Part shown: positions 27,577 through 36,130 of the stretch, piece after piece
Position numbering within the stretch: the first letter of the stretch is position 1
How the letters are laid out: every line of letters starts with the position of its first letter
DNA from: Thiomonas sp. X19
Lineage (GTDB): Bacteria > Pseudomonadota > Gammaproteobacteria > Burkholderiales > Burkholderiaceae_C
Assembly: GCF_900089495.1 (NCBI RefSeq)
Contig: NZ_LT605203.1
Location: forward strand, 3,507,041-3,566,235
Length of the DNA: 59,195 bases
Reading direction: 5' to 3'
The notes under the pieces: generated by a model
What the model saw: the letters and a program-made list of their open reading frames with translations, nothing else
Told to the model about the DNA's origin: nothing
The model's database searches: none
Made by a program: the position numbers and the translations under genes

Positions 27577-30252
27577 ATGCTCTCAATCGCCGTCAAAACC
27601 GCCGCAGGAGCGGTGTCGTACTATATTCACATGCAGGGCGAGGCTTCGAATAAAGAGGCCAGCACGGAGGATTATTATGCCGCTGAGGGCGTCGGTTACT
27701 GGGCTGGCGCCGCGTGCGAACAACTCGGGGTTTCATGCCAGGTCACGCCCGAGCAATTCAGCGCGCTCTGTAATGGCTTCGATGCAAACGGCCAACCTCT
27801 TGTCCAAAATGCCGGTGATTCAGACCGTCGTGCTGGCTGGGATTGCACATTTTCAGCGCCTAAATCCGTTTCTCTGGTTTGGGCCAATGCCGATAAGGAT
27901 ACGCGCGAGGCGATTGAAAAGGCCCACGCACAGTCCGTTGAAAAAGGACTTGAATTTATCCAGGACAAAGCCTCGTATTCCCGCCGTGGCAAAGAAGGCC
28001 ATGCAGAGGAAGAGGCTGATATTGCCGTCGCGGTATTCCAGCATGGAACCTCGCGCGAGCGTGATCCGCAATTGCATTCCCATGCGTTTGTCGTTAATGC
28101 CGCAGTGCGCGAAGATGGTACGGTCGGAACGCTGCAAGGTCGGCATTTTTTCGATTGGAAAATGGCCGCTGGCGCTTTATACCGGGCTGAGCTTGCCAGT
28201 GAAATGCAGAAACTTGGTTATGCCGTGGAACGCGATGGTTCCAGTTTCCGCTTGACCGATGTTTCAACCGATGCCGAGCGCGAGTTCAGCAAGCGCCGCG
28301 TACAAATCGAGGAGGCATTAAAAGAGGCTGGAATGACTGGCGCAGCGGCAAGCTCAGTCGCCGCATTATCCACCCGCCAGGCCAAGGGCGATATCGATAT
28401 TGAAGCACTACGCCAGCAATGGCAGGATGCAGGCAAGGAGTTCTGTTTGGATAACGTGCCAATGCACGACAGAATCACGCCGCTCGATAAACCAGCCTTG
28501 GCCGATATTCTCCGCGAAGCGCACACGAATAAATCGGTTTCGCGAGAGCAGGATATTTACACCGCAGCATTTCAGGCCGCGCAAGGCGTGGGTGATGCAG
28601 AACAGGCCCACAACCTAGCCCGCGAATCATTCGACGAAGCTGTGAATATTGGTGCAGGCAAAGACGGCAAGACGCGTTATTCCACACAAGAGATTATCGC
28701 CGCCGAGCGTTCGATTATCGATAACGCCGCGAAGCTCGCCGTCGCTGAGCCCCACCAAGCCATTCCATTGCGTCCTGCAACTGAGGGCGGCTTCCAGTTA
28801 TCCCCTGAGCAGCAAGCCGCGCGTGAAAATCTCGCGGGTGCTGGTGGCATTAAGGTTTTGGTCGGTGATGCTGGCACGGGCAAATCGACCTTGCTTGCAG
28901 AAGTCCGCCAGGATTATGAGCGGGCCGGGTATCAGGTCATCGGCTGTGCGCCCAGTGGCAAGGCCGCTGCTGGATTATCGGAATCGGCAGGCATTAAAGC
29001 TAAAACGCTGGACCGCCTGTTACTGGATATTCAGCGCGGCGAAACCGCCCTGCACGCAAAATCGCTGATCGTGATCGACGAAGCGGGAATGGTCGATTCC
29101 CGCAAAATGGCCGCGATGATGACCGCAGCGGAATCGGCAGATGCCAAGATTATCGCGGTTGGAGATTGGAAGCAGTTGCAGCCAGTGGGTAGCGGCGCGA
29201 CATTCGCAGCCCTGGCAGAGGCCCATGGTGATCCAGCCAGGTTGCAAGAGATTTTTCGCCAGCGCGACGAATGGCACAAAGGCGCTGTGTCCAATATGTC
29301 CAAGGGTGATGCAGCGGCAGCTATGTCTGGATATATGGACCGTGGTTTGGTTTCCATTGAAAACACGCACAAGGCCGCGGTGGCGGCTGTGGCAGAAAAG
29401 CTGATCGAAGCACGCAAGGATGTCGGGGCGGATCAAGTCATCGGCCTGGCCAGCACAAATGCTGCTGTGAACGACATCAACAAAGCAGTCCGGGAGCGGC
29501 TGATTGAGGCAGGAGAGATTACCGACGTGCGGAGAATTGAAACCGCATCCAAACAACTGGATGTCGGAATCGGTGACCGCCTTTTGGTCACAAAAAACGA
29601 CAGCGAAACCGGGCTGAGAAACGGCGATATTCTCACAGTGAAGGGTATCGATGAAACCGGCCATGCATGGGTTCATGTGGACCGTGGCAGCCAGGAATTC
29701 ACTGCGGATTTATCTAGCCTTGAGCTAAACCATGGTTTCGCCATTACCACGCACAAAGCGCAAGGCGCGACCGTTGACAAGGCGATTATTTTGGGCAGTG
29801 AACACACCTCGAGAGAGGCGGCCTACGTGCAGGCAAGCCGCGCTAGGGATGAAACCCAGTGGGTTTTCAGCGCCGCGAAGGTTGAGAAACTGGCGCAGAG
29901 CATTGAAAACGACACCCCGCCAACCGGGAAGATGCGTGATTTTGCCGAGAATTTGGAGCAAAAGCGGCTAGAAGCTGGGCTTCAGCCCAGTTTGACTGAA
30001 GACCACCGCGCGAGCTTCACAGCGTGCCGCGAGTGGCTGAACGCCAATGCGTATTTTTTGCAGGGTGATACCCCAGGCGGCCCGATGGACCCGCGTCTGG
30101 CCGACCTCAAGCAGACCATCGAGTCCATGAGCCGCAGCCAGCAAAAAGAAAGCACGCTGGATTATCTAGATGCATCCAAAACTGCGGACAAGAGCGCCGA
30201 CCACGAACCCGAGCGCGACATGAGCAAGGATGGCACCGACATGGGCGAGTAA
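27577..30252 (+). CDS. MobF relaxase-helicase (TrwC/TraI-like)
   Basis: 891 residues. Relaxase domain (1-300) with paired tyrosines Y15/Y16 and Y33/Y34 and the metal-binding histidines H156, H167 and H169 in HGTSRERDPQLHSH. Helicase domain with Walker A GDAGTGKST (about 430), DEAG-type Walker B LIVIDEAGMVD, and FAITTHKAQGATVDKAI. It nicks oriT, stays covalently attached to the strand and unwinds it. Start chosen at MLSIAVKTAAGAV, the family N-terminus. Length is near that of TrwC (966). Confidence 0.93.
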   Translation: MLSIAVKTAAGAVSYYIHMQGEASNKEASTEDYYAAEGVGYWAGAACEQLGVSCQVTPEQFSALCNGFDANGQPLVQNAGDSDRRAGWDCTFSAPKSVSLVWANADKDTREAIEKAHAQSVEKGLEFIQDKASYSRRGKEGHAEEEADIAVAVFQHGTSRERDPQLHSHAFVVNAAVREDGTVGTLQGRHFFDWKMAAGALYRAELASEMQKLGYAVERDGSSFRLTDVSTDAEREFSKRRVQIEEALKEAGMTGAAASSVAALSTRQAKGDIDIEALRQQWQDAGKEFCLDNVPMHDRITPLDKPALADILREAHTNKSVSREQDIYTAAFQAAQGVGDAEQAHNLARESFDEAVNIGAGKDGKTRYSTQEIIAAERSIIDNAAKLAVAEPHQAIPLRPATEGGFQLSPEQQAARENLAGAGGIKVLVGDAGTGKSTLLAEVRQDYERAGYQVIGCAPSGKAAAGLSESAGIKAKTLDRLLLDIQRGETALHAKSLIVIDEAGMVDSRKMAAMMTAAESADAKIIAVGDWKQLQPVGSGATFAALAEAHGDPARLQEIFRQRDEWHKGAVSNMSKGDAAAAMSGYMDRGLVSIENTHKAAVAAVAEKLIEARKDVGADQVIGLASTNAAVNDINKAVRERLIEAGEITDVRRIETASKQLDVGIGDRLLVTKNDSETGLRNGDILTVKGIDETGHAWVHVDRGSQEFTADLSSLELNHGFAITTHKAQGATVDKAIILGSEHTSREAAYVQASRARDETQWVFSAAKVEKLAQSIENDTPPTGKMRDFAENLEQKRLEAGLQPSLTEDHRASFTACREWLNANAYFLQGDTPGGPMDPRLADLKQTIESMSRSQQKESTLDYLDASKTADKSADHEPERDMSKDGTDMGE

Positions 30253-30256
30253 CCCA

Positions 30257-30477
30257 AGTCAAACCAACGCACTTTCAGGCCGAAATCAGCAAACGGGGCG
30301 GTGAAACGCCGCATCCTTTGGCCTAGCCGAGTCAAACCAACGTAGATACGTGCCGAAATCTGGCGAGGGGATCGTGAAACGCGACCCCGTTGAGCCTTAG
30401 CCACGTCGCACCAACGCAGTTGACTGGCGGAACCCGCCGCGGTGGGGCGGTGAAACGCCACCCCACCGCTTCAGCAT
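30257..30477 (+). repeat. Three tandem 73-bp degenerate repeats with hairpins
   Basis: Units begin at about 30257, 30330 and 30404 with (A)GTC(A/G)(A/C)ACCAACG, followed by a hairpin whose loop is always TGAAA: GGCG-GTGAAA-CGCC, GGGATCG-TGAAA-CGCGACCC and GTGGGGCG-GTGAAA-CGCCACCCC. The stems change on both sides while pairing is kept. This fills the 308-bp gap between the relaxase gene and 30561 together with motif copy 2. It may be a structured RNA or multi-hairpin terminator. Confidence 0.65.
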
Positions 30478-30492
30478 TTCAATCTCGCGCGA

Positions 30493-30512
30493 GATATTTC
30501 CAGAGTTCAGTA
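30493..30512 (+). promoter_or_regulatory. Dispersed motif copy 2 (TTTCC-N8-GTA)
   Basis: GATATTTCC-N8-GTATC, preceded by CGCGCGA as in copy 4. First gene downstream starts at 30561. Confidence 0.6.
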
Positions 30513-30560
30513 TCTGTTCATCAGAGCCGCAATATCCCAAAACCACCCCTGGAGAAGCTG

Positions 30561-30884
30561 ATGAAACCCGTCGATTTTGAAAAATTCGCCGCCCAACTCG
30601 ATTACCTCGAAGCCTTCGCCAACGATTACAACCCGGACGCCGACGAGGGCCAGCAACTGCTGGCCGAGTTGGCAGAAGCGCTGCTTGAAAACCCCCACGC
30701 CCCCGCGCTGGACTATCACCAGATCCAGATTGCGAAAAAACTGGTCCTGGCACACCTGGGCGAGCCGCACAAAATCGGTCCGATCTGGACCAGTTTCATC
30801 CGCGACTGCCTCCACCGCTTGGATGCATGGGAGGCCATGCGCTTATCCACCCGCGATTACCACCGCGCCCATGGGGTGGAGTGA
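30561..30884 (+). CDS. Small hypothetical protein
   Basis: 107 residues from ATG 30561 (SD GGAGAAG). Acidic, mainly helical (DFEKFAAQLDYLEAFANDYNPDADEGQQLLAELAEALL). No signal or membrane helix. Not recognised. First gene of a run of small accessory genes, 4 bp before the next. Confidence 0.6.
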   Translation: MKPVDFEKFAAQLDYLEAFANDYNPDADEGQQLLAELAEALLENPHAPALDYHQIQIAKKLVLAHLGEPHKIGPIWTSFIRDCLHRLDAWEAMRLSTRDYHRAHGVE

Positions 30885-30888
30885 AGCC

Positions 30889-31278
30889 ATGCGCAAATAT
30901 TTTTCCACCCTCGCCGTCCTGGCAGTCCTGATTTACGGCCTGGCCGCCGTCTTCACCGCTGAGCAATTCCAGCCCGGCGTGCGCGGCCTGGCCCGTGTCC
31001 TGGTCATCCACAAGATGGCCCCAAGCTGGGCACAACCTGCGCACTTCCACTGGACCGTCCAAGGCAAGCCACAGGCCGCCACCCCCGCAAAGATCGATGC
31101 GTATCTGGCCGACGCCAAGAAGACGTCCGAGTTTGATTTTTGGACGCAGCGCGAAGTCTATTTTTCGCCCGTGATCCTGGCTGATCTGTGGCTCTACGCC
31201 CTGCCCTGGCTATCGCTTTGGGCCAGCTTCAAGCTGCTGAACGCATGGCTAACCATCCGGCGGCTGTCGCGCCCCTGA
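30889..31278 (+). CDS. Hypothetical membrane protein
   Basis: 129 residues from ATG 30889. N-terminal hydrophobic helix (STLAVLAVLIYGLAAVF) and a second one near the C-terminus (VILADLWLYALPWLSLWASF), with a basic tail, so both ends are probably cytoplasmic and the 70-residue middle is periplasmic. The layout resembles the candidate coupling-protein anchor at 23663 but there is no RGA tail. Function unknown. Confidence 0.6.
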   Translation: MRKYFSTLAVLAVLIYGLAAVFTAEQFQPGVRGLARVLVIHKMAPSWAQPAHFHWTVQGKPQAATPAKIDAYLADAKKTSEFDFWTQREVYFSPVILADLWLYALPWLSLWASFKLLNAWLTIRRLSRP

Positions 31279-31295
31279 ATTTCCAGGCTTGTGTA
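31277..31295 (+). promoter_or_regulatory. Dispersed motif copy 3 (TTTCC-N8-GTA)
   Basis: GAATTTCC-N8-GTACC, beginning on the TGA stop codon of the preceding gene and 29 bp before the next start. Confidence 0.6.
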
Positions 31296-31323
31296 CCAAG
31301 ACATCAAACCTCAGGAGAAAACG

Positions 31324-31584
31324 ATGAGCACCGAAACCGAAGACAAACGCGAGTTGACCGCGGCCGACAAGCACAACCTGGCGCGCGTCGCCAAGATGAC
31401 CAAGGCCGAGAAGGCCGCGGCCACGGACTGGGAAAAGGACTTTCTCAAAAAAACCGGCGAGCGTTACGCCAAGTGGAAGGACAAGGTCTTTTTGTCCGAG
31501 AAACAGTCAGCAGCCCTCGCCAAGATCGTGGCCGCCCTGGACGCACCCGACGGCGACGATCTGCCCGACCCGAACGCAGATTAG
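31324..31584 (+). CDS. Small charged hypothetical protein
   Basis: 86 residues from ATG 31324 (SD CAGGAGAAA). Very rich in Lys, Asp, Glu and Ala; helical; no cysteine. Possibly nucleic-acid or protein binding, not recognised. Confidence 0.55.
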   Translation: MSTETEDKRELTAADKHNLARVAKMTKAEKAAATDWEKDFLKKTGERYAKWKDKVFLSEKQSAALAKIVAALDAPDGDDLPDPNAD

Positions 31585-31588
31585 CGCC

Positions 31589-31714
31589 ATGCAACCTCGC
31601 AATCACGTCGCCCTCGCGCTGCTCAAGCGCGGCGGCGGCACCAAGTCTCACACCAAGTCCCGCAAGGCGCTGCGCCGTGCGGAGAAGATGCAAACCCAAA
31701 AGGAACCGTCATGA
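31589..31714 (+). CDS. Tiny basic protein, coupled to the next gene
   Basis: 41 residues (starts MQPRNHVALALLKRGGG, contains SHTKSRKALRRAEK). Strongly basic. Its stop overlaps the next start as ATGA, which argues that it is translated. I recall similar short RN..LLKRGG-type peptides in plasmids, with no known role. Confidence 0.5.
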   Translation: MQPRNHVALALLKRGGGTKSHTKSRKALRRAEKMQTQKEPS

Positions 31715-32145
31715 AACTGAACGCCAAAACCTTCACCATCGCCGCTGTGGCTGCGGCAATTTTTGGTCTCGCCATCGGCGCGGCCATGGGCCAGCAACAC
31801 CAGGCCGCGCAAGTGCATGCAGAACTGCAGCCCTCCTCTGTCGCGCTCCGGCCCGATCCCGTGCCCGTCAAGCCCGGCGGTAACTTTGCCGTGATGGTGA
31901 CTCCGGGGCCTGACAGCCTTTTGCGCCTGGCCCTGGACACGCGCAACGTGGAGAGCCTCGCTGCGGCCCACAACTTCAAAGTCGCCGTCGCTGCCGTGTG
32001 CGACGCGAAATGCCAAAAAAAGCTGCAAGCCTTGCCAAGCCTGGCAATGACAGCACAAAGTTTTGGCGTGCAATTCGTGCCTGGCAACCGCGCAACGCTA
32101 AAAAAGTTGGTCGCCGAAGGCTGGACCGAAGAGACGCTTTACTGA
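31711..32145 (+). CDS. Exported protein with CDxxC motif (paralogue A)
   Basis: 144 residues. Signal peptide or anchor (KTFTIAAVAAAIFGLAIGAAMG), then a periplasmic domain with AAVCDAKCQKKLQALPSLAMTAQSFGVQF near the C-terminus. Homologous to the protein at 33479 over this whole region. The CDxxC pair could bind metal or form a disulfide. The conserved SLAMTAQSFGVQFVPG resembles a thioredoxin-fold or TrbC/TraW-like pattern, but I cannot assign it. Confidence 0.6.
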   Translation: MKLNAKTFTIAAVAAAIFGLAIGAAMGQQHQAAQVHAELQPSSVALRPDPVPVKPGGNFAVMVTPGPDSLLRLALDTRNVESLAAAHNFKVAVAAVCDAKCQKKLQALPSLAMTAQSFGVQFVPGNRATLKKLVAEGWTEETLY

Positions 32146-32167
32146 CCAACAAACGCCCCACCCACCC

Positions 32168-32192
32168 AAGCCCGCCGCGTGCGGGCTTTTTT
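32168..32192 (+). terminator. Intrinsic terminator
   Basis: AAGCCCGC, loop CGCGT, GCGGGCTT followed by T-run; almost the same hairpin recurs at 40461. Confidence 0.8.
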
Positions 32193-32200
32193 GCGCGCGA

Positions 32201-32220
32201 GATATTTCCATGGCCGCGTA
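32201..32220 (+). promoter_or_regulatory. Dispersed motif copy 4 (TTTCC-N8-GTA)
   Basis: GATATTTCC-N8-GTACC, nine bases after the T-run of the terminator and 30 bp before the 32250 start. Its place right behind a terminator fits a promoter-associated role. Confidence 0.6.
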
Positions 32221-32249
32221 CCCCAGCAAGCAAACAAAAGGAGCTTGCC

Positions 32250-32876
32250 ATGGCGTCGCGCTACATCCCCATTGATCAATTCATCGAAGAGGCTCACGCC
32301 TACCAGCGCCGGCGCCGCAAGGCGCGGATGCTGGCGATCATCAAAACCATCGCCACGCGCCTGCTTCTCATCCTGGCCGGGCTCGCCATCATCTCACTCG
32401 GTTGGTGGACATTCCCCAGCACTGCGGGGGCTGCGGAACTGGCAACCCCTCGCGCCGCCCCTGCCGCGAGCCGCTGGTCCCTCGACATCAGCACAGTCAG
32501 CTATCACCTGCGCCAATGGGCACGGGACAGCCTCAATCAGGACAACCCAGGGCTGGGCCTCGAGTATCAGGCCACGCCCACCTGGGGACTAGCGGGCGGT
32601 TTCTACAAAAACAGCTACAGCCGCACATCGGCTTACCTGCTGGCGTCCTACACGCCCCTGCACCTTGCCCTGCCAGCCCGCTGGAGCGTGAGCGCCGGCC
32701 TCGCTGCGGGCCTGGTGTCTGGCTACACCAGCGCCGAGGCGCCAGCGCGCCCGCTGGCCCTGGCAGCCCTTCTCCAAGTGCGCAACCAGCATGGCTGGGG
32801 CTTCAACCTGCTGGGCATCCCCAACGCCGGGCAGAGCGCTGGGTTTATCGGTTTGCAACTGGTAGCGCCGCTGTGA
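32250..32876 (+). CDS. Predicted small outer-membrane beta-barrel protein
   Basis: 208 residues from ATG 32250 (SD AAAGGAG). A basic N-terminus and hydrophobic helix (LLLILAGLAIISLGWW) precede alternating, aromatic-rich strands: GLGLEYQATPTWGLAGGFYKNSYSR, AYLLASYTPL, WSVSAGLAAGLVSGY, and a final FIGLQLVAPL. The pattern resembles short 8-strand barrels found with conjugative or phage genes (PagP-like size), but no enzymatic residues are confirmed. Overlaps the next gene by 4 bp. Confidence 0.6.
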   Translation: MASRYIPIDQFIEEAHAYQRRRRKARMLAIIKTIATRLLLILAGLAIISLGWWTFPSTAGAAELATPRAAPAASRWSLDISTVSYHLRQWARDSLNQDNPGLGLEYQATPTWGLAGGFYKNSYSRTSAYLLASYTPLHLALPARWSVSAGLAAGLVSGYTSAEAPARPLALAALLQVRNQHGWGFNLLGIPNAGQSAGFIGLQLVAPL

Positions 32877-33166
32877 ACGCGCGCCCCCACTCCACCACCC
32901 AGCGTCTGTCGGTCTGGGCCGCCGCTGGCGTCGCCCTCGCAATCGCCCTTTTTGTCTACCAGCCCGGCCTGGGCCTGTGGGCCGCAAGCGCGGTGCTAGT
33001 CCCCCTGGGGATCTGGATCGACGAGGGCATCGACCCCCGCAAAGCCATCGCAGAAACCGTCGCCATCGTTGCTGTCGCCGCGTGCCTTAGCACGGTCTGG
33101 CTTGCCAACTTCCCAGCCCCACTGTTGCAAATCTCGCAAGGAGCCAGCCATGCAAACCACTTTTGA
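32873..33166 (+). CDS. Small membrane protein
   Basis: 97 residues from GTG 32873, overlapping the preceding TGA (GTGA). Two or three hydrophobic segments (LSVWAAAGVALAIALFVY, LGLWAASAVLVPLGIWI, AIVAVAACLSTVWLA). Function unknown. Confidence 0.55.
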   Translation: MNARPHSTTQRLSVWAAAGVALAIALFVYQPGLGLWAASAVLVPLGIWIDEGIDPRKAIAETVAIVAVAACLSTVWLANFPAPLLQISQGASHANHF

Positions 33167-33275
33167 AGCCATCGCCTACACCCTCGCCACAGCGGCCCTG
33201 CTTGCCGGGGCGTTGCCGTTGCTCATCTTCTTTTTCAACCGCCAGGCGGGCCGCAAAGGAGCGCGCCAGCGCTAG
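33150..33275 (+). CDS. 41-residue single-pass membrane peptide
   Basis: ATG 33150 follows AAGGAG inside the previous gene. Sequence is an N-terminal hydrophobic helix (YTLATAALLAGALPLLIFFF) and a basic tail NRQAGRKGARQR. Too small to classify. Confidence 0.5.
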   Translation: MQTTFEAIAYTLATAALLAGALPLLIFFFNRQAGRKGARQR

Positions 33276-33277
33276 CC

Positions 33278-33295
33278 AATTTCCAGGCGTCTGTA
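33278..33295 (+). promoter_or_regulatory. Dispersed motif copy 5 (TTTCC-N8-GTA)
   Basis: AATTTCC-N8-GTATT, three bases after the stop of 33150-33275. It is followed by an unusually long (about 180 bp) leader in which I see no convincing gene before 33479. Confidence 0.55.
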
Positions 33296-33478
33296 TTCAA
33301 ACAAGCAGCAAGCCCAGCGGGTGGTGGCGGTTGCGGCGCATTTTGAATCCTGCATGCGCAAAACCCCCGCAGACGGTGCAGCCAACTCCAAATGGCGGCG
33401 AGCCGTCCGACAGCAAGGTGTCGTGATTCAGACCCAGGCCAGGGCCATGCACCTGGCCGATCCAACCAGGAGCACGTC

Positions 33479-33889
33479 ATGCACCACACCAAGAAATCCA
33501 TCATCGCCGCCGTGCTGTTCTGCGCGGCGTTTGACAGCCACGCTGCACAAGTTCAGCAGCCCCAATCTTTTTTCATGCCACCGCCTGTTGTATTGAAGGC
33601 CGAGCCGGTGAGCGCCAAGTCAGGTGCGAATTTTGTGACGGTCGTGACCAGCCATGAAGGCCTGATGAGGCTGGCTTTGCGGGCGCGCGATGCGCATGAC
33701 TACGCCGCCAGGCATGGCTATGCAATCTCCATCGCTGCCGTTTGTGATCCGAATTGCCAAGTCCTCCTGGAGGACCTGCCCAGCGTGGCCATGGCCGCCC
33801 AAAGCTTTGGGGTGCAGTTCATACGGGGCGATGCCACAACTGTCCAGCAGCTTGTCTCACAAGGCTGGATCAAGGGTCCGAGCTATTGA
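33479..33889 (+). CDS. Exported protein with CDxxC motif (paralogue B)
   Basis: 136 residues from ATG 33479 (SD CCAGGAG). Signal peptide KSIIAAVLFCAAFDSHAA. The mature part matches the protein at 31711: RLALRARDAHDYAARHG, AAVCDPNCQVLLEDLPS, MAAQSFGVQFIRGD and a final GWIKGPSY. Both cysteines are kept. Such a duplicated periplasmic protein placed before a surface adhesin suggests a role at the cell envelope; not recognised otherwise. Confidence 0.6.
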   Translation: MHHTKKSIIAAVLFCAAFDSHAAQVQQPQSFFMPPPVVLKAEPVSAKSGANFVTVVTSHEGLMRLALRARDAHDYAARHGYAISIAAVCDPNCQVLLEDLPSVAMAAQSFGVQFIRGDATTVQQLVSQGWIKGPSY

Positions 33890-33937
33890 CCGCTTCAGCC
33901 AGCGGTCCGGGCGGTGCCAACACACAAGGAACACATC

Positions 33938-36124
33938 ATGCAATCGTTCAAAACCATTGTCATCGCCGCCCTGCTGGCGGCATTCATTGCCCCGGCGTGG
34001 GCCGCCAGTGGCGGCACGGCCACGGGTGCCAGCGTGCCCAGCGCCAACGTCACGCAGCAAGACGCCTACAACAACATCTCCGAGGGCACTAACTCGACCG
34101 CTGGCCAGGCAGGCACCGGGCAATCGGGCAACATTTCCATCGGCCTGGCCTCCAACAGCGGTGGCTCGTGGGCAGGCGCGTCGAACAACATTGCAGTTGG
34201 AACCTTGTCCGCCGCTGGTACCGGCCTGGGTTCGCCCAACAATGTTGCCATCGGCGCGTACGCGGCCAGCGGCACCAACGGCACCCAGGACAACGCCAGC
34301 CTTGGCTACGGCGCAGCGGCCAATGGCGGGTTCGGCCTGGCGCTGGGGTATGGGGCATCCAGCACGGGCACAAACAGCGTGGCCATCGGCGCAGGCAGCA
34401 GCGACGGCGGCGCGTTCAACGTGTTCAGCGTCGGTGCCGTCGGCAACACCCGCACCATCACCAACGTCATGGCCGGGCTGGTGTCATCGACCAGCACCAA
34501 CGCCGTTAATGGAGCGCAGCTTTTTTCTGTTCAGGAACTGGCATCGCAAGCCATCACCAACGCCGCGACAGCCCAGAGCACCGCCACGGTTGCGCAGCAA
34601 GAGGCGGGCGGCGCGCTGACCACAGCGGCTAACGCAGCGAACCTGGCGACCACAGCGCAGGCATCCGTCGGCGCGCTTGCACAGCAGGCGGCGACCGTGC
34701 TGGGCGGCGACTCCAGTGTGAGCAATGGCGCGATCACCAGCCCAAGTTACGTCGTCGGCCCGAGCGTTTACAACACAGTGGGCAGCGCGCTGAACGCCCT
34801 CAACAACACCACCATCAGCAACGCTCAGGCAGCGGCGAACGCGCAATCCAGCGCCAACTTTGCGCAGAGCGCAGCGACCACCGCGCAGGGCACAGCCAAC
34901 TACGCCCAGGTCTTGGCCAACAACGCTTTGAATGGCGTGGCGGCGGCGAACACCAGCATCGGCGTGGTGAATAGCGAGGTGTCGGCGAACACCACGAACC
35001 TTCAAATCCAAGGCGTAGCGATCCAGCAAAACCAGCTTGCCACCCAGGCCGCACAGACCACGGCAAGCCAGGCCTTGGTGCTGGGGCAGAACAGTGCCCA
35101 GTACACCAACGCTGGCAAGAGCCTCACGCTCAACAGCAACAACGGCGCGGGGACTTTGGTGCAAAACGTCGCCCCGGGCATCGCGTCAACGGATGCCGCC
35201 AACGTGGGCCAGGTCCTGGCCGCGCAGTCGGCAGCCGTGAACCAGGCCAACGCTTACACCACCGCGACCATCGCGCCCGTGGCCACCACCGCCAACACGG
35301 CCCTGGCCACCGCGCAGACCAACAGCCAGCAGATCATCACCCTGCGGACCGTGCAAACCGCGCAAGGTCAAGTCATTGGGATGGTCCTCAATGGCGTGGC
35401 AGGCATCTGCAAACAGACCGGCAACACGCTGACTTGCGCGCAATCTCAAGCCAAAGGCGAAGGGGCTTTGGCTGCCGGGGCTGGGGCGGATGCTGGGTAT
35501 GCAGGAAGCCTCGCGCTGGGCACTGGCGCGACCATCACCCAGAGCAGCGGTCAAGACAGCAACACTGTGGGCGCTGTCGCCATCGGTACAGGCGCCAAGG
35601 CCAACGCCGACCCGGCAACGGCCATTGGCTTCCAAGCCAACGCCGCGGGTGCAAACTCGGTGGCGCTGGGCTACCAGGCCACCGCCAATGGCAATAACTC
35701 GGTTGCACTGGGGGCTGGCAGCGTCGCCAACCGCGACAACTCGGTGAGCGTGGGCAGCAGCTCGCAGCAACGCCAAATCACGAATGTTGCCCCGGGCACC
35801 GCGCCGACCGACGCGGTGGACCTTGGCCAGGTGGAAGGGCTGTTGCAAGGCATGGGCAGCGGGGTGCTCACACAGGCTGATGCTTACACCAGCGCAGCCG
35901 TGGCGCAGGCATCCGCCCTCGCACAAACGCCCGTCTTCGGGCCGAGCGGCAACGCCCTGACGGCCGCGATGGGGAGCTATGCAGGCTATTCAGCCGTAGG
36001 AATCGAGTACAGCCACATCCTGACCACCGACGCAGCGCGGCCTGCCTTCATCAGCGTAGGTCTCGCGGCCAATGATGGCGGTGCCCCGGCCTTGTTTCAC
36101 GCCGGCCTGTCCATGGGCTGGTGA
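33938..36124 (+). CDS. YadA-like trimeric autotransporter adhesin
   Basis: 728 residues from ATG 33938 with signal peptide cut near AWAASGG. Head repeats of the left-handed roll type (NSVAIGAGS, NSVALGYQA, NSVALGAGS) and neck motifs NAVNGAQL and TDAVDLGQV are present. A long Ala/Thr/Asn-rich coiled stalk (about 210-480) is followed by a second head and the C-terminal membrane anchor, ending GAPALFHAGLSMGW with the terminal aromatic residue. It would trimerise in the outer membrane and mediate adhesion or cell-cell contact. Unusual cargo for a mobilisable element; might help bring mating cells together. Confidence 0.88.
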   Translation: MQSFKTIVIAALLAAFIAPAWAASGGTATGASVPSANVTQQDAYNNISEGTNSTAGQAGTGQSGNISIGLASNSGGSWAGASNNIAVGTLSAAGTGLGSPNNVAIGAYAASGTNGTQDNASLGYGAAANGGFGLALGYGASSTGTNSVAIGAGSSDGGAFNVFSVGAVGNTRTITNVMAGLVSSTSTNAVNGAQLFSVQELASQAITNAATAQSTATVAQQEAGGALTTAANAANLATTAQASVGALAQQAATVLGGDSSVSNGAITSPSYVVGPSVYNTVGSALNALNNTTISNAQAAANAQSSANFAQSAATTAQGTANYAQVLANNALNGVAAANTSIGVVNSEVSANTTNLQIQGVAIQQNQLATQAAQTTASQALVLGQNSAQYTNAGKSLTLNSNNGAGTLVQNVAPGIASTDAANVGQVLAAQSAAVNQANAYTTATIAPVATTANTALATAQTNSQQIITLRTVQTAQGQVIGMVLNGVAGICKQTGNTLTCAQSQAKGEGALAAGAGADAGYAGSLALGTGATITQSSGQDSNTVGAVAIGTGAKANADPATAIGFQANAAGANSVALGYQATANGNNSVALGAGSVANRDNSVSVGSSSQQRQITNVAPGTAPTDAVDLGQVEGLLQGMGSGVLTQADAYTSAAVAQASALAQTPVFGPSGNALTAAMGSYAGYSAVGIEYSHILTTDAARPAFISVGLAANDGGAPALFHAGLSMGW

Positions 36125-36130
36125 ACAGCC

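Noticed and set aside
30257..30477. CRISPR array (GTGAAAC-containing repeats)
   Set aside because: Only three units, diverged, hairpin-centred and contiguous with no unique spacers; no cas genes.
33300..33478. Gene in the leader after motif copy 5
   Set aside because: Open frames here run into the following gene out of frame, have no ribosome site and give low-complexity products.
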